DNA of 7,301 nucleotides from JBFWUM01 sp050247255. Lineage in GTDB: Bacteria > Acidobacteriota > Vicinamibacteria > Vicinamibacterales > UBA2999. The notes under the pieces were generated by a model, which worked only from the letters and a program-made list of their open reading frames with translations, had not been told where the DNA came from and did not search any database. The translations under genes and the position numbers were made by a program. The stretch spans positions 1-7,301 of the forward strand of contig JBFWUM010000099.1 in assembly GCA_050247255.1 (NCBI GenBank), written 5' to 3'. Positions 1 to 6,064 of this stretch are shown piece after piece. The stretch's first letter is position 1; each line of letters starts with the position of its first letter.

Positions 1-224
1 CCCTGGGCGACGTAGAAGTGCACGGTCTCGTGCGGCTTGGCGTCGCGGGTGCCGTCGGCGTCGAAGTCGTTGAAGAAGCCACGGGCAATGCTGGCGCCCG
101 CGGACTTGATCCGGCCCATGCCCGTCTCGTCTTCACGGCGCGGCACGACGAAGAGGAACTTCGTGAAGGCGAGGTTCACCCCGAGGTGATTGCCGCTGGG
201 CGTGTAGCCGGTGCCGTTCGCCAT
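1..224 (-). CDS. Hypothetical protein, N-terminal part (gene runs off the left edge)
   Basis: The reverse strand is open from an ATG at 224-222 to the window edge, giving 74 complete codons (N-terminus MANGTGYTPSGNHLG). Nearly every codon ends in G or C, which fits a real gene and argues against the open frame on the opposite strand. The in-frame stop upstream is at 287-285. Between it and the ATG the frame would translate repeat DNA, so I chose the ATG. No clear Shine-Dalgarno motif precedes it, and the ATG ends a perfect inverted repeat (222-242). I see no signal peptide or membrane segment. The visible part has a basic and acidic stretch (VPRREDETGMGR) and a DFDADG motif (bases 51-68) of the DxDxDG kind found in some calcium-binding loops; this is only a resemblance. 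I do not recognise the family. It lies downstream of the HAD gene on the same strand, 88 bases away. Confidence 0.75.
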   Translation of the reverse strand, partial: MANGTGYTPSGNHLGVNLAFTKFLFVVPRREDETGMGRIKSAGASIARGFFNDFDADGTRDAKPHETVHFYVAQ

Positions 225-242
225 CCGAGGGTCTATCGGATG
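222..242 (-). promoter_or_regulatory. Perfect 7-bp inverted repeat ending in a start codon
   Basis: On the minus strand CATCCGA is followed by a 7-base loop (TAGACCC) and TCGGATG. The last three bases of the right arm are the ATG of the hypothetical gene at 1-224. In RNA this would place the start codon in a stem. It could equally be a DNA operator for a dimeric regulator. The inverted repeat is seen directly; any role is inference. Confidence 0.45.
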
Positions 243-265
243 CAAATAGGGATGAGCTTTAGGCG

Positions 266-290
266 GTCCACCTGAAGGCGGACACTACGA
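266..290 (+). repeat. Hairpin repeat copy A
   Basis: The unit is GTCCACCT-GA-AGGCGGAC followed by ACTACGA. The arms (266-273 and 276-283) pair over eight bases with one A/C mismatch. Bases 275-290 are identical over 16 bases to 3979-3994 in copy C. Just to the left, 257-265 (CTTTAGGCG) looks like a further half copy. No T-run follows on either strand, so it does not look like a classical intrinsic terminator. Confidence 0.7.
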
Positions 291-297
291 CCCCCAT

Positions 298-322
298 CCG
301 TAGCGTCCACCTTTAGGTGGAC
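298..322 (-). repeat. Hairpin repeat copy B, over the stop codon of the HAD gene
   Basis: Read on the minus strand the unit is GTCCACCTAAAGGTGGAC followed by GCTACGG, a perfect 8-bp stem with a two-base centre. The TAA stop of the HAD gene (315-313) sits at the centre. Copy B is inverted relative to copy A, so the tails (ACTACGA at 284-290 and CGTAGC at 299-304) face each other and could pair into a longer imperfect dyad spanning 266-322. Confidence 0.7.
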
Positions 323-1143
323 CCCAACGCATAGCGTCTGATGGCGTCGGCAAGGCCTCCTCGATCCTGGTGTCCGGTGACGGCCCACCCCCGCGACCTG
401 AGGCCGTCGACGGCGTTTTCCATGACGACCGGCAGCCCCGCGAACTCGAGCATTTCGAGGTCGTTGTAGTTGTCACCGACCGCCATCACCTGGTCGCTCG
501 ACACCCCGAGCTGCGCCGCTCGCCACGCCAGGGCCCGCCCCTTCGTGGCCAGGGGCGACGTGATGTCGATCAGCGAGAAATCGCGCGCTTCGTACTCGGT
601 CAGGGAGACGGCAAACCGGCCGGTCCGCCCGCGCAGGGTCTCGGCCAGGGCCCGCATCGACTCGACGCCGCCGTTGAACATCACCTGGATGGGATCCTCG
701 GTGAGCGCCTCCTCGAGCGGCACCGCCTGGGCAATGAGCGAGCGATTGCGCGCCCAGTAGCCCTTCCGTCCCGGGTGGTCCCAGTCCATCGTCTCGAACA
801 TCACCTGCCGATCGGCGTCACGGTCGAAGATCAGTGCCGCGGCGTGCCGGAACGGGCGCGTGGCGTCGAGCACCCCGCGGGCCACGTCACGGTCCAGAAG
901 CCGGCGCGCCAGGGTCGAGCCATCCATCCCGCGCTCCACCGCCCCGTTGCTGACGATGAGGGAGAGGCTGGCAGGCAGCGGATCGGCGATCGGACGGGCA
1001 AACGGGTAGCTGCGGCCGGTCACCAGGGCGACGTGGATGCCCGCGGCGACTGCCTCGTGGATGGCGGCGGTGTTCGCCGGCGGAAGTTCCCCGCGGCTGT
1101 CGAGCAGCGTGCCGTCGATGTCGATGCCGATGAGCCGAATCAT
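313..1143 (-). CDS. HAD-superfamily hydrolase, Cof-type (HAD-IIB) phosphatase
   Basis: The 276-residue product has all four HAD motifs: motif I DIDGTLLDS with nucleophile D8 and acid/base D10; motif II VTGRS with T42; motif III lysine K201 (ATKGRAL); and motif IV GDNYNDLEML with metal ligands D224 and D228. The large insert between motifs II and III (about residues 85-190) is the C2B cap typical of Cof-type enzymes, and the length is usual for this group. Family members are cytosolic Mg2+-dependent phosphatases acting on sugar phosphates or related small phosphoesters. The substrate cannot be read from sequence. The ATG at 1143 has no Shine-Dalgarno motif but lies seven bases after TATAGT, so the mRNA may be leaderless. 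The gene is divergent from sucA with a 21-base gap. Its stop codon lies in hairpin repeat copy B. Confidence 0.93.
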   Translation of the reverse strand: MIRLIGIDIDGTLLDSRGELPPANTAAIHEAVAAGIHVALVTGRSYPFARPIADPLPASLSLIVSNGAVERGMDGSTLARRLLDRDVARGVLDATRPFRHAAALIFDRDADRQVMFETMDWDHPGRKGYWARNRSLIAQAVPLEEALTEDPIQVMFNGGVESMRALAETLRGRTGRFAVSLTEYEARDFSLIDITSPLATKGRALAWRAAQLGVSSDQVMAVGDNYNDLEMLEFAGLPVVMENAVDGLRSRGWAVTGHQDRGGLADAIRRYALGST

Positions 1144-1149
1144 GTGAAG

Positions 1150-1162
1150 TACTATAGGAAGG
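1150..1162. promoter_or_regulatory. Divergent start region: symmetric -10-like element and sucA ribosome binding site
   Basis: The 21-base gap between the HAD ATG (1143) and the sucA ATG (1165) contains TACTATAGGAAGG. CTATAG is its own reverse complement. The minus strand reads TATAGT at 1156-1151 (five of six bases of TATAAT), correctly placed to start HAD transcription at or beside its ATG. The plus strand reads TACTAT at 1150-1155 (four of six). I found no convincing -35 hexamer on either side. AGGAAGG at 1156-1162 is a plausible Shine-Dalgarno motif for sucA and decides its start. The sucA promoter may instead lie inside the 5' part of the HAD gene. Confidence 0.4.
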
Positions 1163-1164
1163 TT

Positions 1165-3978
1165 ATGAAACTGGACCAGTTCGCGGGAGTGAACGCGGGG
1201 TACGTATTAGAGCTGTACGACCGGTATTTGCAGGATCCCGACTCGGTTGACGCAGCGACCCGCGAAGCTTTCCAGAGCTGGACCCCGACCGCCGCCGCGC
1301 CATTGCCCGTCCAGAGTACGGCATCGGCGTCAGCACCGATCAGGGCTCGGGCCGTCGTCGGCGCCGTGAACCTGGCCGAATCGATTCGTCGCTACGGGCA
1401 CCTTGCCGCGAACATCGACCCGCTCGGTTCGACGCCTCCCGGCGACCCGTCGCTCCATCCGGACGCCCACGGCATCAGCGACGATGACCTGAAGGCGCTG
1501 CCAGCGGATCTGATTGGCGGTCCAGCGGCCGAGCGATCGGCGAACGCCTATGAGGCGATCGAGACACTGCGCCGGGTCTACTGCTCCACCACCGGCTTCG
1601 ACCTCGCCCATGTTTTCGTGCCCGAGGAGCGCGCCTGGCTGCGCCATGCCGCCGAATCGGGACGCTTCCTCCCGCCGGTGGATCAGCAGAGCGCCGAAGC
1701 GCTGCTCGATCGCATCACGCAGGTCGACGTGTTCGAACGCTTCCTGCACCGGACGTTCCCGGGCAAGACGCGCTTCTCGATCGAGGGGCTCGACATCATG
1801 GTGCCGATCCTCGACGAGATCATCTGCGGCGCCGCCGACCAGGGCGTGCGCCACACGCTGCTCGGGATGGCCCACCGCGGCCGCCTCAACGTGCTCGCGC
1901 ACGTGCTGCAGAAGCCGTACTCGCAGATTCTCGCCGAGTTCAAGGACCCGGTGCAGACGCGCAGCTGGCGCATCGACCTCGGCTGGATGGGCGACGTGAA
2001 GTATCACGCCGGCGCCCGCACCTCGGCGCCGCGCGGCCAGATGTACATCTCGATGGCGCCCAACCCGAGCCACCTCGAAGCGGTGAACCCGGTCGTCGTC
2101 GGCATGGCCCGCGCCGCCGGAACGCGCGCCGAGCTGCCAGGCGCGCCGCGCTTCGACGGCACGACGACGCTGCCGATCCTGATTCACGGTGACGCGGCGT
2201 TCCCGGGCCAGGGGATCGTCGCCGAGACGCTGAACCTGTCGCGGCTGAGCGGCTACGATACCGGCGGCACCATTCACATCATCGCCAACAACCAGCTCGG
2301 GTTCACGGCCACCTCGAACGAGTCGTACAGCACCAGCTACGCCAGCGGCCTCGCCCGCGGCTTCAAGATTCCGATCGTCCACGTCAACGCCGACGACCCG
2401 GTGGCCTGCCTCGAGGCGGCGCGCCTGGCGTGGGAGTACCGCGCGCGGTTCGGCCGCGACTTCCTGATCGATCTGATCGGCTACCGCCGGCACGGCCATA
2501 ACGAGGGCGACGAGCCGGCGTTCACGCAGCCGATTCTCTACAAGAGCATCAGCGCCCACGCGACGGTGCGGGATATCTTTGCCCGCTCGCTGGTCGAGAA
2601 GGGCACCATTCCCGCCGGCCGCCCGGAGGAGCTGGTCAAGAAGCATTTCAGCGTCCTCGAGCAGGCGCTCGAAACGCTGAAGCCCGAAGAGGACTTCGTG
2701 GCGCCGATGCCAGACCCGGTGCCCGCCGGCGCGGCCAGCCAGGCGCAGACCGGCGTGCCGGTCGATCGCCTCCGCGAGATCAACGATTCGCTGCTCACGG
2801 TGCCCGACGGGTTCACCTTCCATAAGAAGCTCGAGCGCGGTCGCGAGAAGCGGCGCGGCATCTTCGCCAGCGCAACCGAACGCACCATCGACTGGGCGGC
2901 GGCCGAGGAACTCGCGTTTGCGACCATCCTCGCCGACGGCGTGCCGATCCGGTTCACCGGCGAGGACGTCGAGCGCGGCACCTTCAGCCACCGCCACGCG
3001 GTGTTCCACGACGCGAACTCCGGCAAGCAGTTCATCCCGCTCCAGGAGTTCCGGCAGTCGAACGCGTCGTTCGAGATCCACAACAGCCCGCTCACCGAGA
3101 ACGGGACCATCGGCTTCGAGTTCGGCTACAACGTGCAGGAGCCTGGCCGGCTGGTGATCTGGGAGGCGCAGTACGGCGACTTCCTCAACGGCGCCCAGGT
3201 CATGCTCGACCAGTTCGTCACCTCCGGCCGCGCCAAGTGGGGGCTGCGCCCGTCGCTCGTGTTCCTGCTGCCGCACGGCTACGAAGGCCAGGGGCCGGAG
3301 CATTCGAGCGCGCGCCCGGAGCGCATTCTCGAGGCGGCCGCCGACATCAACCTGCGGCTCGCCAACTGCACGACGGCGGCGCAGTACTTCCACCTGCTGC
3401 GACGCCAGGGGCTGCTGGTCACCAAGGACCCGCTGCCGCTGTACGTGCTGACACCGAAGAGCCTGCTGCGCCATCCCGCCGTCGCCTCGACGCCGCTCGA
3501 GCTCGAGGAAGGGCGCTTCATGCCGGTGATCGATGACGCCGAGGCGCGCCAGCAGGCGAAGGGCGTGAAGCGCCTGGTGCTCTGCAGCGGCAAGGTCTAC
3601 GTCGACCTCGTGTCGTCGGAGCGCCGCGCGGCCGCGCGCGAGGTCGCCATCGTGCGCGTGGAACAGCTGTATCCGTTCCCGGATGCGGCGATCAGCGAGA
3701 TCGTCAAGAGCTACCCGTCGCTGCGGGATGTCGTCTGGCTGCAGGAAGAGCCCGAGAACATGGGCGCGTGGCAGTTTGCGCGGCCGCTGCTGCAGGAGAG
3801 CCTCGGCGAGCGCCTGCCGCTTCGCTACGTCGGCCGCGCCCGCGCGTCGAGCCCGTCGGAAGGGTCGGCGGCGTGGCATCAACTCAACCAGAAAGCGATC
3901 GTGGAGCAGGCGTTCGATCTCGACAGCCACACGCCCGAACACGCGATGGTGCTTTCCAAGCAGATCACGTCCGCCTAA
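1165..3978 (+). CDS. sucA: 2-oxoglutarate dehydrogenase E1 component
   Basis: The 937-residue product is the thiamine diphosphate-dependent E1 that decarboxylates 2-oxoglutarate and succinylates the lipoyl arm of SucB in the cytosolic TCA-cycle complex. The length is close to E. coli SucA (933). The N-terminus (residues 4-28, with GYVLELYDRYLQDPDSV) is the short E2-binding segment of this family, followed by an Ala-rich linker. The cofactor domain has GMAHRGRLNV (234-243), NPSHLE (300-305), HGDAAF (342-347, D343) and NNQLGFT (375-381), which together form the diphosphate/Mg site, and YRRHGHNEGDE (440-450). The pyrimidine domain has GEDVERGTFSHRH (599-611), the Glu-bearing FEFGYN (651-656), EAQYGDF (667-673) and HGYEGQGPEHSSAR (704-717). 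The C-terminal domain has CSGKVYVDL and QLYPFP. The ATG at 1165 is chosen for AGGAAGG upstream and for the family N-terminus. The open frame continues upstream to 370 but there is antisense to the HAD gene. It lacks the acyltransferase domain fused to E1 in mycobacterial Kgd. The stop lies in hairpin repeat copy C. Confidence 0.97.
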   Translation: MKLDQFAGVNAGYVLELYDRYLQDPDSVDAATREAFQSWTPTAAAPLPVQSTASASAPIRARAVVGAVNLAESIRRYGHLAANIDPLGSTPPGDPSLHPDAHGISDDDLKALPADLIGGPAAERSANAYEAIETLRRVYCSTTGFDLAHVFVPEERAWLRHAAESGRFLPPVDQQSAEALLDRITQVDVFERFLHRTFPGKTRFSIEGLDIMVPILDEIICGAADQGVRHTLLGMAHRGRLNVLAHVLQKPYSQILAEFKDPVQTRSWRIDLGWMGDVKYHAGARTSAPRGQMYISMAPNPSHLEAVNPVVVGMARAAGTRAELPGAPRFDGTTTLPILIHGDAAFPGQGIVAETLNLSRLSGYDTGGTIHIIANNQLGFTATSNESYSTSYASGLARGFKIPIVHVNADDPVACLEAARLAWEYRARFGRDFLIDLIGYRRHGHNEGDEPAFTQPILYKSISAHATVRDIFARSLVEKGTIPAGRPEELVKKHFSVLEQALETLKPEEDFVAPMPDPVPAGAASQAQTGVPVDRLREINDSLLTVPDGFTFHKKLERGREKRRGIFASATERTIDWAAAEELAFATILADGVPIRFTGEDVERGTFSHRHAVFHDANSGKQFIPLQEFRQSNASFEIHNSPLTENGTIGFEFGYNVQEPGRLVIWEAQYGDFLNGAQVMLDQFVTSGRAKWGLRPSLVFLLPHGYEGQGPEHSSARPERILEAAADINLRLANCTTAAQYFHLLRRQGLLVTKDPLPLYVLTPKSLLRHPAVASTPLELEEGRFMPVIDDAEARQQAKGVKRLVLCSGKVYVDLVSSERRAAAREVAIVRVEQLYPFPDAAISEIVKSYPSLRDVVWLQEEPENMGAWQFARPLLQESLGERLPLRYVGRARASSPSEGSAAWHQLNQKAIVEQAFDLDSHTPEHAMVLSKQITSA

Positions 3979-3994
3979 AAGGCGGACACTACGA
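3969..3994 (+). repeat. Hairpin repeat copy C, over the sucA stop codon
   Basis: GTCCGCCT-AAA-AGGCGGAC forms a perfect 8-bp stem (3969-3976 with 3980-3987), followed by ACTACGA. It shares 16 identical bases with copy A (275-290). The TAA of sucA (3976-3978) spans the end of the left arm and the loop. The codon phase (TCC-GCC-TAA) matches that at copy B (TCC-ACC-TAA). It fills most of the 23-base sucA-sucB gap and ends seven bases before the sucB ATG. It has no T-run and lies inside an operon, so it may act as a processing or stability element; that is inference. Confidence 0.72.
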
Positions 3995-4001
3995 GAAACT
4001 C

Positions 4002-5243
4002 ATGTCGAACATCGTCGTTCCGCAGCTTGGTGAATCCGTCGTCGAGGCGCGCGTGGCGCGCTGGCTCAAGAAGGAAGGGGACCGCGTCGAGGTCGGCGAG
4101 CCGGTCGTCGAGCTCGAGACCGAGAAGATCGACCTCGAGGTCGGCGCCGAGCACGGCGGCGTCCTGGCCAGCATCAAGCGGCAGGAAGGCGAGGACGTGA
4201 AGGTCGGCGAGCTGCTCGCCGTCGTCGACGAGAACGGCGCCGCTGCGCCGGCGCCGAAGGCCGAAACGGCCACGCCGGCCCCGGCCGCTGAACCGGCCGC
4301 TGCAGCTGCCCCGGTGCCGCCGACCACGGCGGCGGTGGGCGCTGACGATCCGAAGGCCACGCCGACTGCCCGGCGGATGGCCAAGGACCACGACGTCAAC
4401 ATCAGCGCGCTCCAGGGCTCCGGCGCGGCCGGACGGGTGATGAAGCAGGACGTGCAGAAGGCGATCGCGCCGCCAGCCGCCGCGAAGCCCGCCCCGAAGC
4501 CCGCCCCGACGCCCGCGGCCCCCGCGCCGCGTCCTACGGGCGATCGCACCGAGGAGCGCGTCCGCATGTCGAAGCGGCGGCAGACCATCGCCCGGCGCCT
4601 GGTCGAGGCCCAGCGCACGGCGGCGATGCTGACGACGTTCAACGAGATCGACATGTCGGCGGTGATGGCGCTGCGCGCGCGCCGCAAGGAAGCGTTCCAG
4701 AAGCAGTTCGGCGTCGGCCTCGGCTTCTCCTCGTTCTTCGTCAAGGCAAGCGTGGCGGCGCTTCGCGCCTTCCCGCCGCTCAATGCCGAGATCCAGGGCG
4801 ACGAGATCGTCCTCAAGCACTACTACGACATCGGCATTGCCGTCGGCGCCGAGGGCGGCCTGGTCGTGCCGGTGATCCGCGATGCCGACCGGCTGTCGTT
4901 TGCCGGCATCGAGCTGGCGGTGCGTGACTTCGCCAAGCGTGCCGGCGACGGCAACCTGACGCTCGAGGACCTGACCGGCGGCACCTTCACCATCACCAAC
5001 GGCGGCGTCTTCGGCTCGCTCATGAGCACGCCGATCCTCAATCCGCCGCAGGTCGCGATCCTTGGGCTGCACAAGATCCAGGAACGGCCGGTCGCGGTGA
5101 ACGGCCAGCTGGTCGTGAAGCCGATGATGTATGTTGCCGTCTCCTACGACCATCGCATTGTCGATGGCCGCGAGGCGGTGCAGTTCCTGGTGAAGATCAA
5201 GGAGTTCATCGAGGATCCCGGACAGCTCCTCGTGGAAGGATGA
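4002..5243 (+). CDS. sucB: Dihydrolipoyllysine-residue succinyltransferase, E2 of 2-oxoglutarate dehydrogenase
   Basis: The 413-residue product transfers succinyl groups from its lipoyl arm to CoA and forms the core of the complex. Residues 1-76 are a lipoyl domain, with the lipoylated lysine K42 in ETEKIDLEV. An Ala/Pro linker follows (80-117), then a peripheral subunit-binding domain (119-153, ATPTARRMAKDHDVNI to GRVMKQDV), a second Ala/Pro/Lys linker (157-178) and the acyltransferase domain (about 185-413). Catalytic H384 and D388 lie in SYDHRIVDG. The stretch FTITNGGVFGSLMSTPILNPP and the adjacent sucA point to the succinyl-type enzyme. The ATG at 4002 starts directly with the lipoyl-domain sequence (MSNIVVPQLGES). 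Only a poor Shine-Dalgarno candidate (GAGA, 3993-3996) precedes it, so translation may depend on sucA. No lpd (E3) gene is present in the window. Confidence 0.97.
   Translation: MSNIVVPQLGESVVEARVARWLKKEGDRVEVGEPVVELETEKIDLEVGAEHGGVLASIKRQEGEDVKVGELLAVVDENGAAAPAPKAETATPAPAAEPAAAAAPVPPTTAAVGADDPKATPTARRMAKDHDVNISALQGSGAAGRVMKQDVQKAIAPPAAAKPAPKPAPTPAAPAPRPTGDRTEERVRMSKRRQTIARRLVEAQRTAAMLTTFNEIDMSAVMALRARRKEAFQKQFGVGLGFSSFFVKASVAALRAFPPLNAEIQGDEIVLKHYYDIGIAVGAEGGLVVPVIRDADRLSFAGIELAVRDFAKRAGDGNLTLEDLTGGTFTITNGGVFGSLMSTPILNPPQVAILGLHKIQERPVAVNGQLVVKPMMYVAVSYDHRIVDGREAVQFLVKIKEFIEDPGQLLVEG
4485..4508 (+). repeat. Two tandem 12-base units in the sucB linker
   Basis: AAGCCCGCCCCG occurs twice in a row (4485-4496 and 4497-4508) and a third unit begins with a changed base (ACGCCC). 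It encodes K-P-A-P twice (residues 162-169) in the flexible linker before the catalytic domain. Such linkers tolerate length changes, so this is probably a site of repeat slippage within the gene. Confidence 0.6.
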
Positions 5244-6064
5244 TGCGCATGCGCTTCTCCGCGTCGCTCGTGATTCTCCTCGCCGGCCTCATGCTGGCCG
5301 TGCCGGCTGCCCAGGATCGCCAGGTGCCGCCAGTGCCCGAAGACCTCACGGAGCCGCCGGCCGACGCGCAGAAGTCCCCGACCGGGCTCATCTCGAAGAT
5401 GCTGTCGCCCGGTAACGCCACCGAGACGGTCGAGCCGACCGACATCATCACCGTCCACTACACCGGCTGGAGCGCGCAGGGGCGGATGTTCGACAGCTCG
5501 ATCTCGCGCGGCACGCCGGGAACGTTTCCGATCGAGCGGGTGCTCCCCGGGTGGCGCGAGTGCGTGCTGCTGATGACGCCGGGTGAACGGCGGCGCTGCT
5601 GGGTACCGCAGGAGCTCGCCTACCGCGGCGCGACCGGGCGGCCGACCGGCACGGTGGTGTTCGACATCGAGCTGATTGAGACGCGCCGATCGCCCAGCAT
5701 TGCTCCGCCCGACGTCGCCGGTCCCCCGCCGGCCGCCAGGCGGACGGCCACCGGCCTCGCCTACACGGTGCTGCGTCCCGGCACCGGCACGCGCAACCCG
5801 CAGCCGTGGAGCCGGGTCACCGCGCACTACACCGGCTGGACGACGGACGGGAAGATGTTCGACACCTCGCTCACGCGCGGCATGCCGCTGACGGTGAACC
5901 TCGAAACCGACGTGATCAGCGGCTGGACCGAAGGGCTGCAGCTGATGGTCGAGGGCGAGCGGACGCGCTTCTGGATCCCCGAGAACCTCGCCTACAAGGG
6001 GCAGGCGGGCTCGCCGCGCGGCATGCTCGTCTTCGACATCGAGCTGATCCGCATCGACAACTAG
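5240..6064 (+). CDS. Exported peptidyl-prolyl cis-trans isomerase with two FKBP domains
   Basis: The 274-residue product has a signal peptide (basic MMRMR, hydrophobic core 6-21, likely cleavage after the VPA/AA at 21-24), so it should act outside the cytoplasm. No lipobox cysteine is seen. FKBP domain 1 covers about 47-148 (VHYTGW 72-77, FDSS 84-87, VLPGW 101-105, LAYRG 126-130, VVFDIELI 139-146). Domain 2 covers about 169-272 (HYTGW 196-200, FDTS 207-210, DVISGW 224-229, LAYKG 250-254, VFDIELI 264-270). A hand alignment gives about 42 identities over 76 positions, which suggests internal duplication. Both keep the aromatic pocket residues expected for isomerase activity. The start at 5240 overlaps the sucB stop as ATGA, suggesting coupled translation. 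ATGs at 5243 and 5249 are alternatives, and GGAAGG (5234-5239) is best spaced for 5249. All three keep the signal peptide. Its stop overlaps that of the convergent gene. Confidence 0.93.
   Translation: MMRMRFSASLVILLAGLMLAVPAAQDRQVPPVPEDLTEPPADAQKSPTGLISKMLSPGNATETVEPTDIITVHYTGWSAQGRMFDSSISRGTPGTFPIERVLPGWRECVLLMTPGERRRCWVPQELAYRGATGRPTGTVVFDIELIETRRSPSIAPPDVAGPPPAARRTATGLAYTVLRPGTGTRNPQPWSRVTAHYTGWTTDGKMFDTSLTRGMPLTVNLETDVISGWTEGLQLMVEGERTRFWIPENLAYKGQAGSPRGMLVFDIELIRIDN

Noticed and set aside
18..275. A plus-strand open frame of 85 codons at the left edge
   Set aside because: The minus-strand frame over the same bases has far better third-position G/C use, and the plus frame runs into the repeat region.
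266..322. Intrinsic terminators at the hairpin repeats
   Set aside because: None of the stems is followed by a T-run on the relevant strand, and copy C lies inside an operon.
370..1164. An N-terminal extension of SucA of 265 codons, which would give a protein of about 1200 residues like mycobacterial Kgd
   Set aside because: The extension is antisense to the HAD gene, shows no acyltransferase motif, and reads as low-complexity shadow. The family N-terminus and ribosome binding site fit the ATG at 1165.
1330..3942. An 870-codon open frame antisense to sucA
   Set aside because: It mirrors the codon bias of sucA in GC-rich DNA. The product is rich in Arg, Ala, Val and His, and has no recognisable motif.
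3969..3994. CRISPR-like or transposon-end nature of the repeats
   Set aside because: The copies are not regularly spaced, vary in orientation, and no cas or transposase gene is near. A REP-like element fits better.
4668..4684. An alternating GC run in sucB as a Z-DNA or regulatory site
   Set aside because: It is in-frame Leu-Arg-Ala-Arg-Arg coding sequence with ordinary high-GC codons.
3975..5153. Long open frames antisense to sucB (392 and 275 codons)
   Set aside because: These are shadows of the real gene. Their Gly/Arg-rich or Ser/Ala-rich runs come from the Ala/Pro linkers of SucB.
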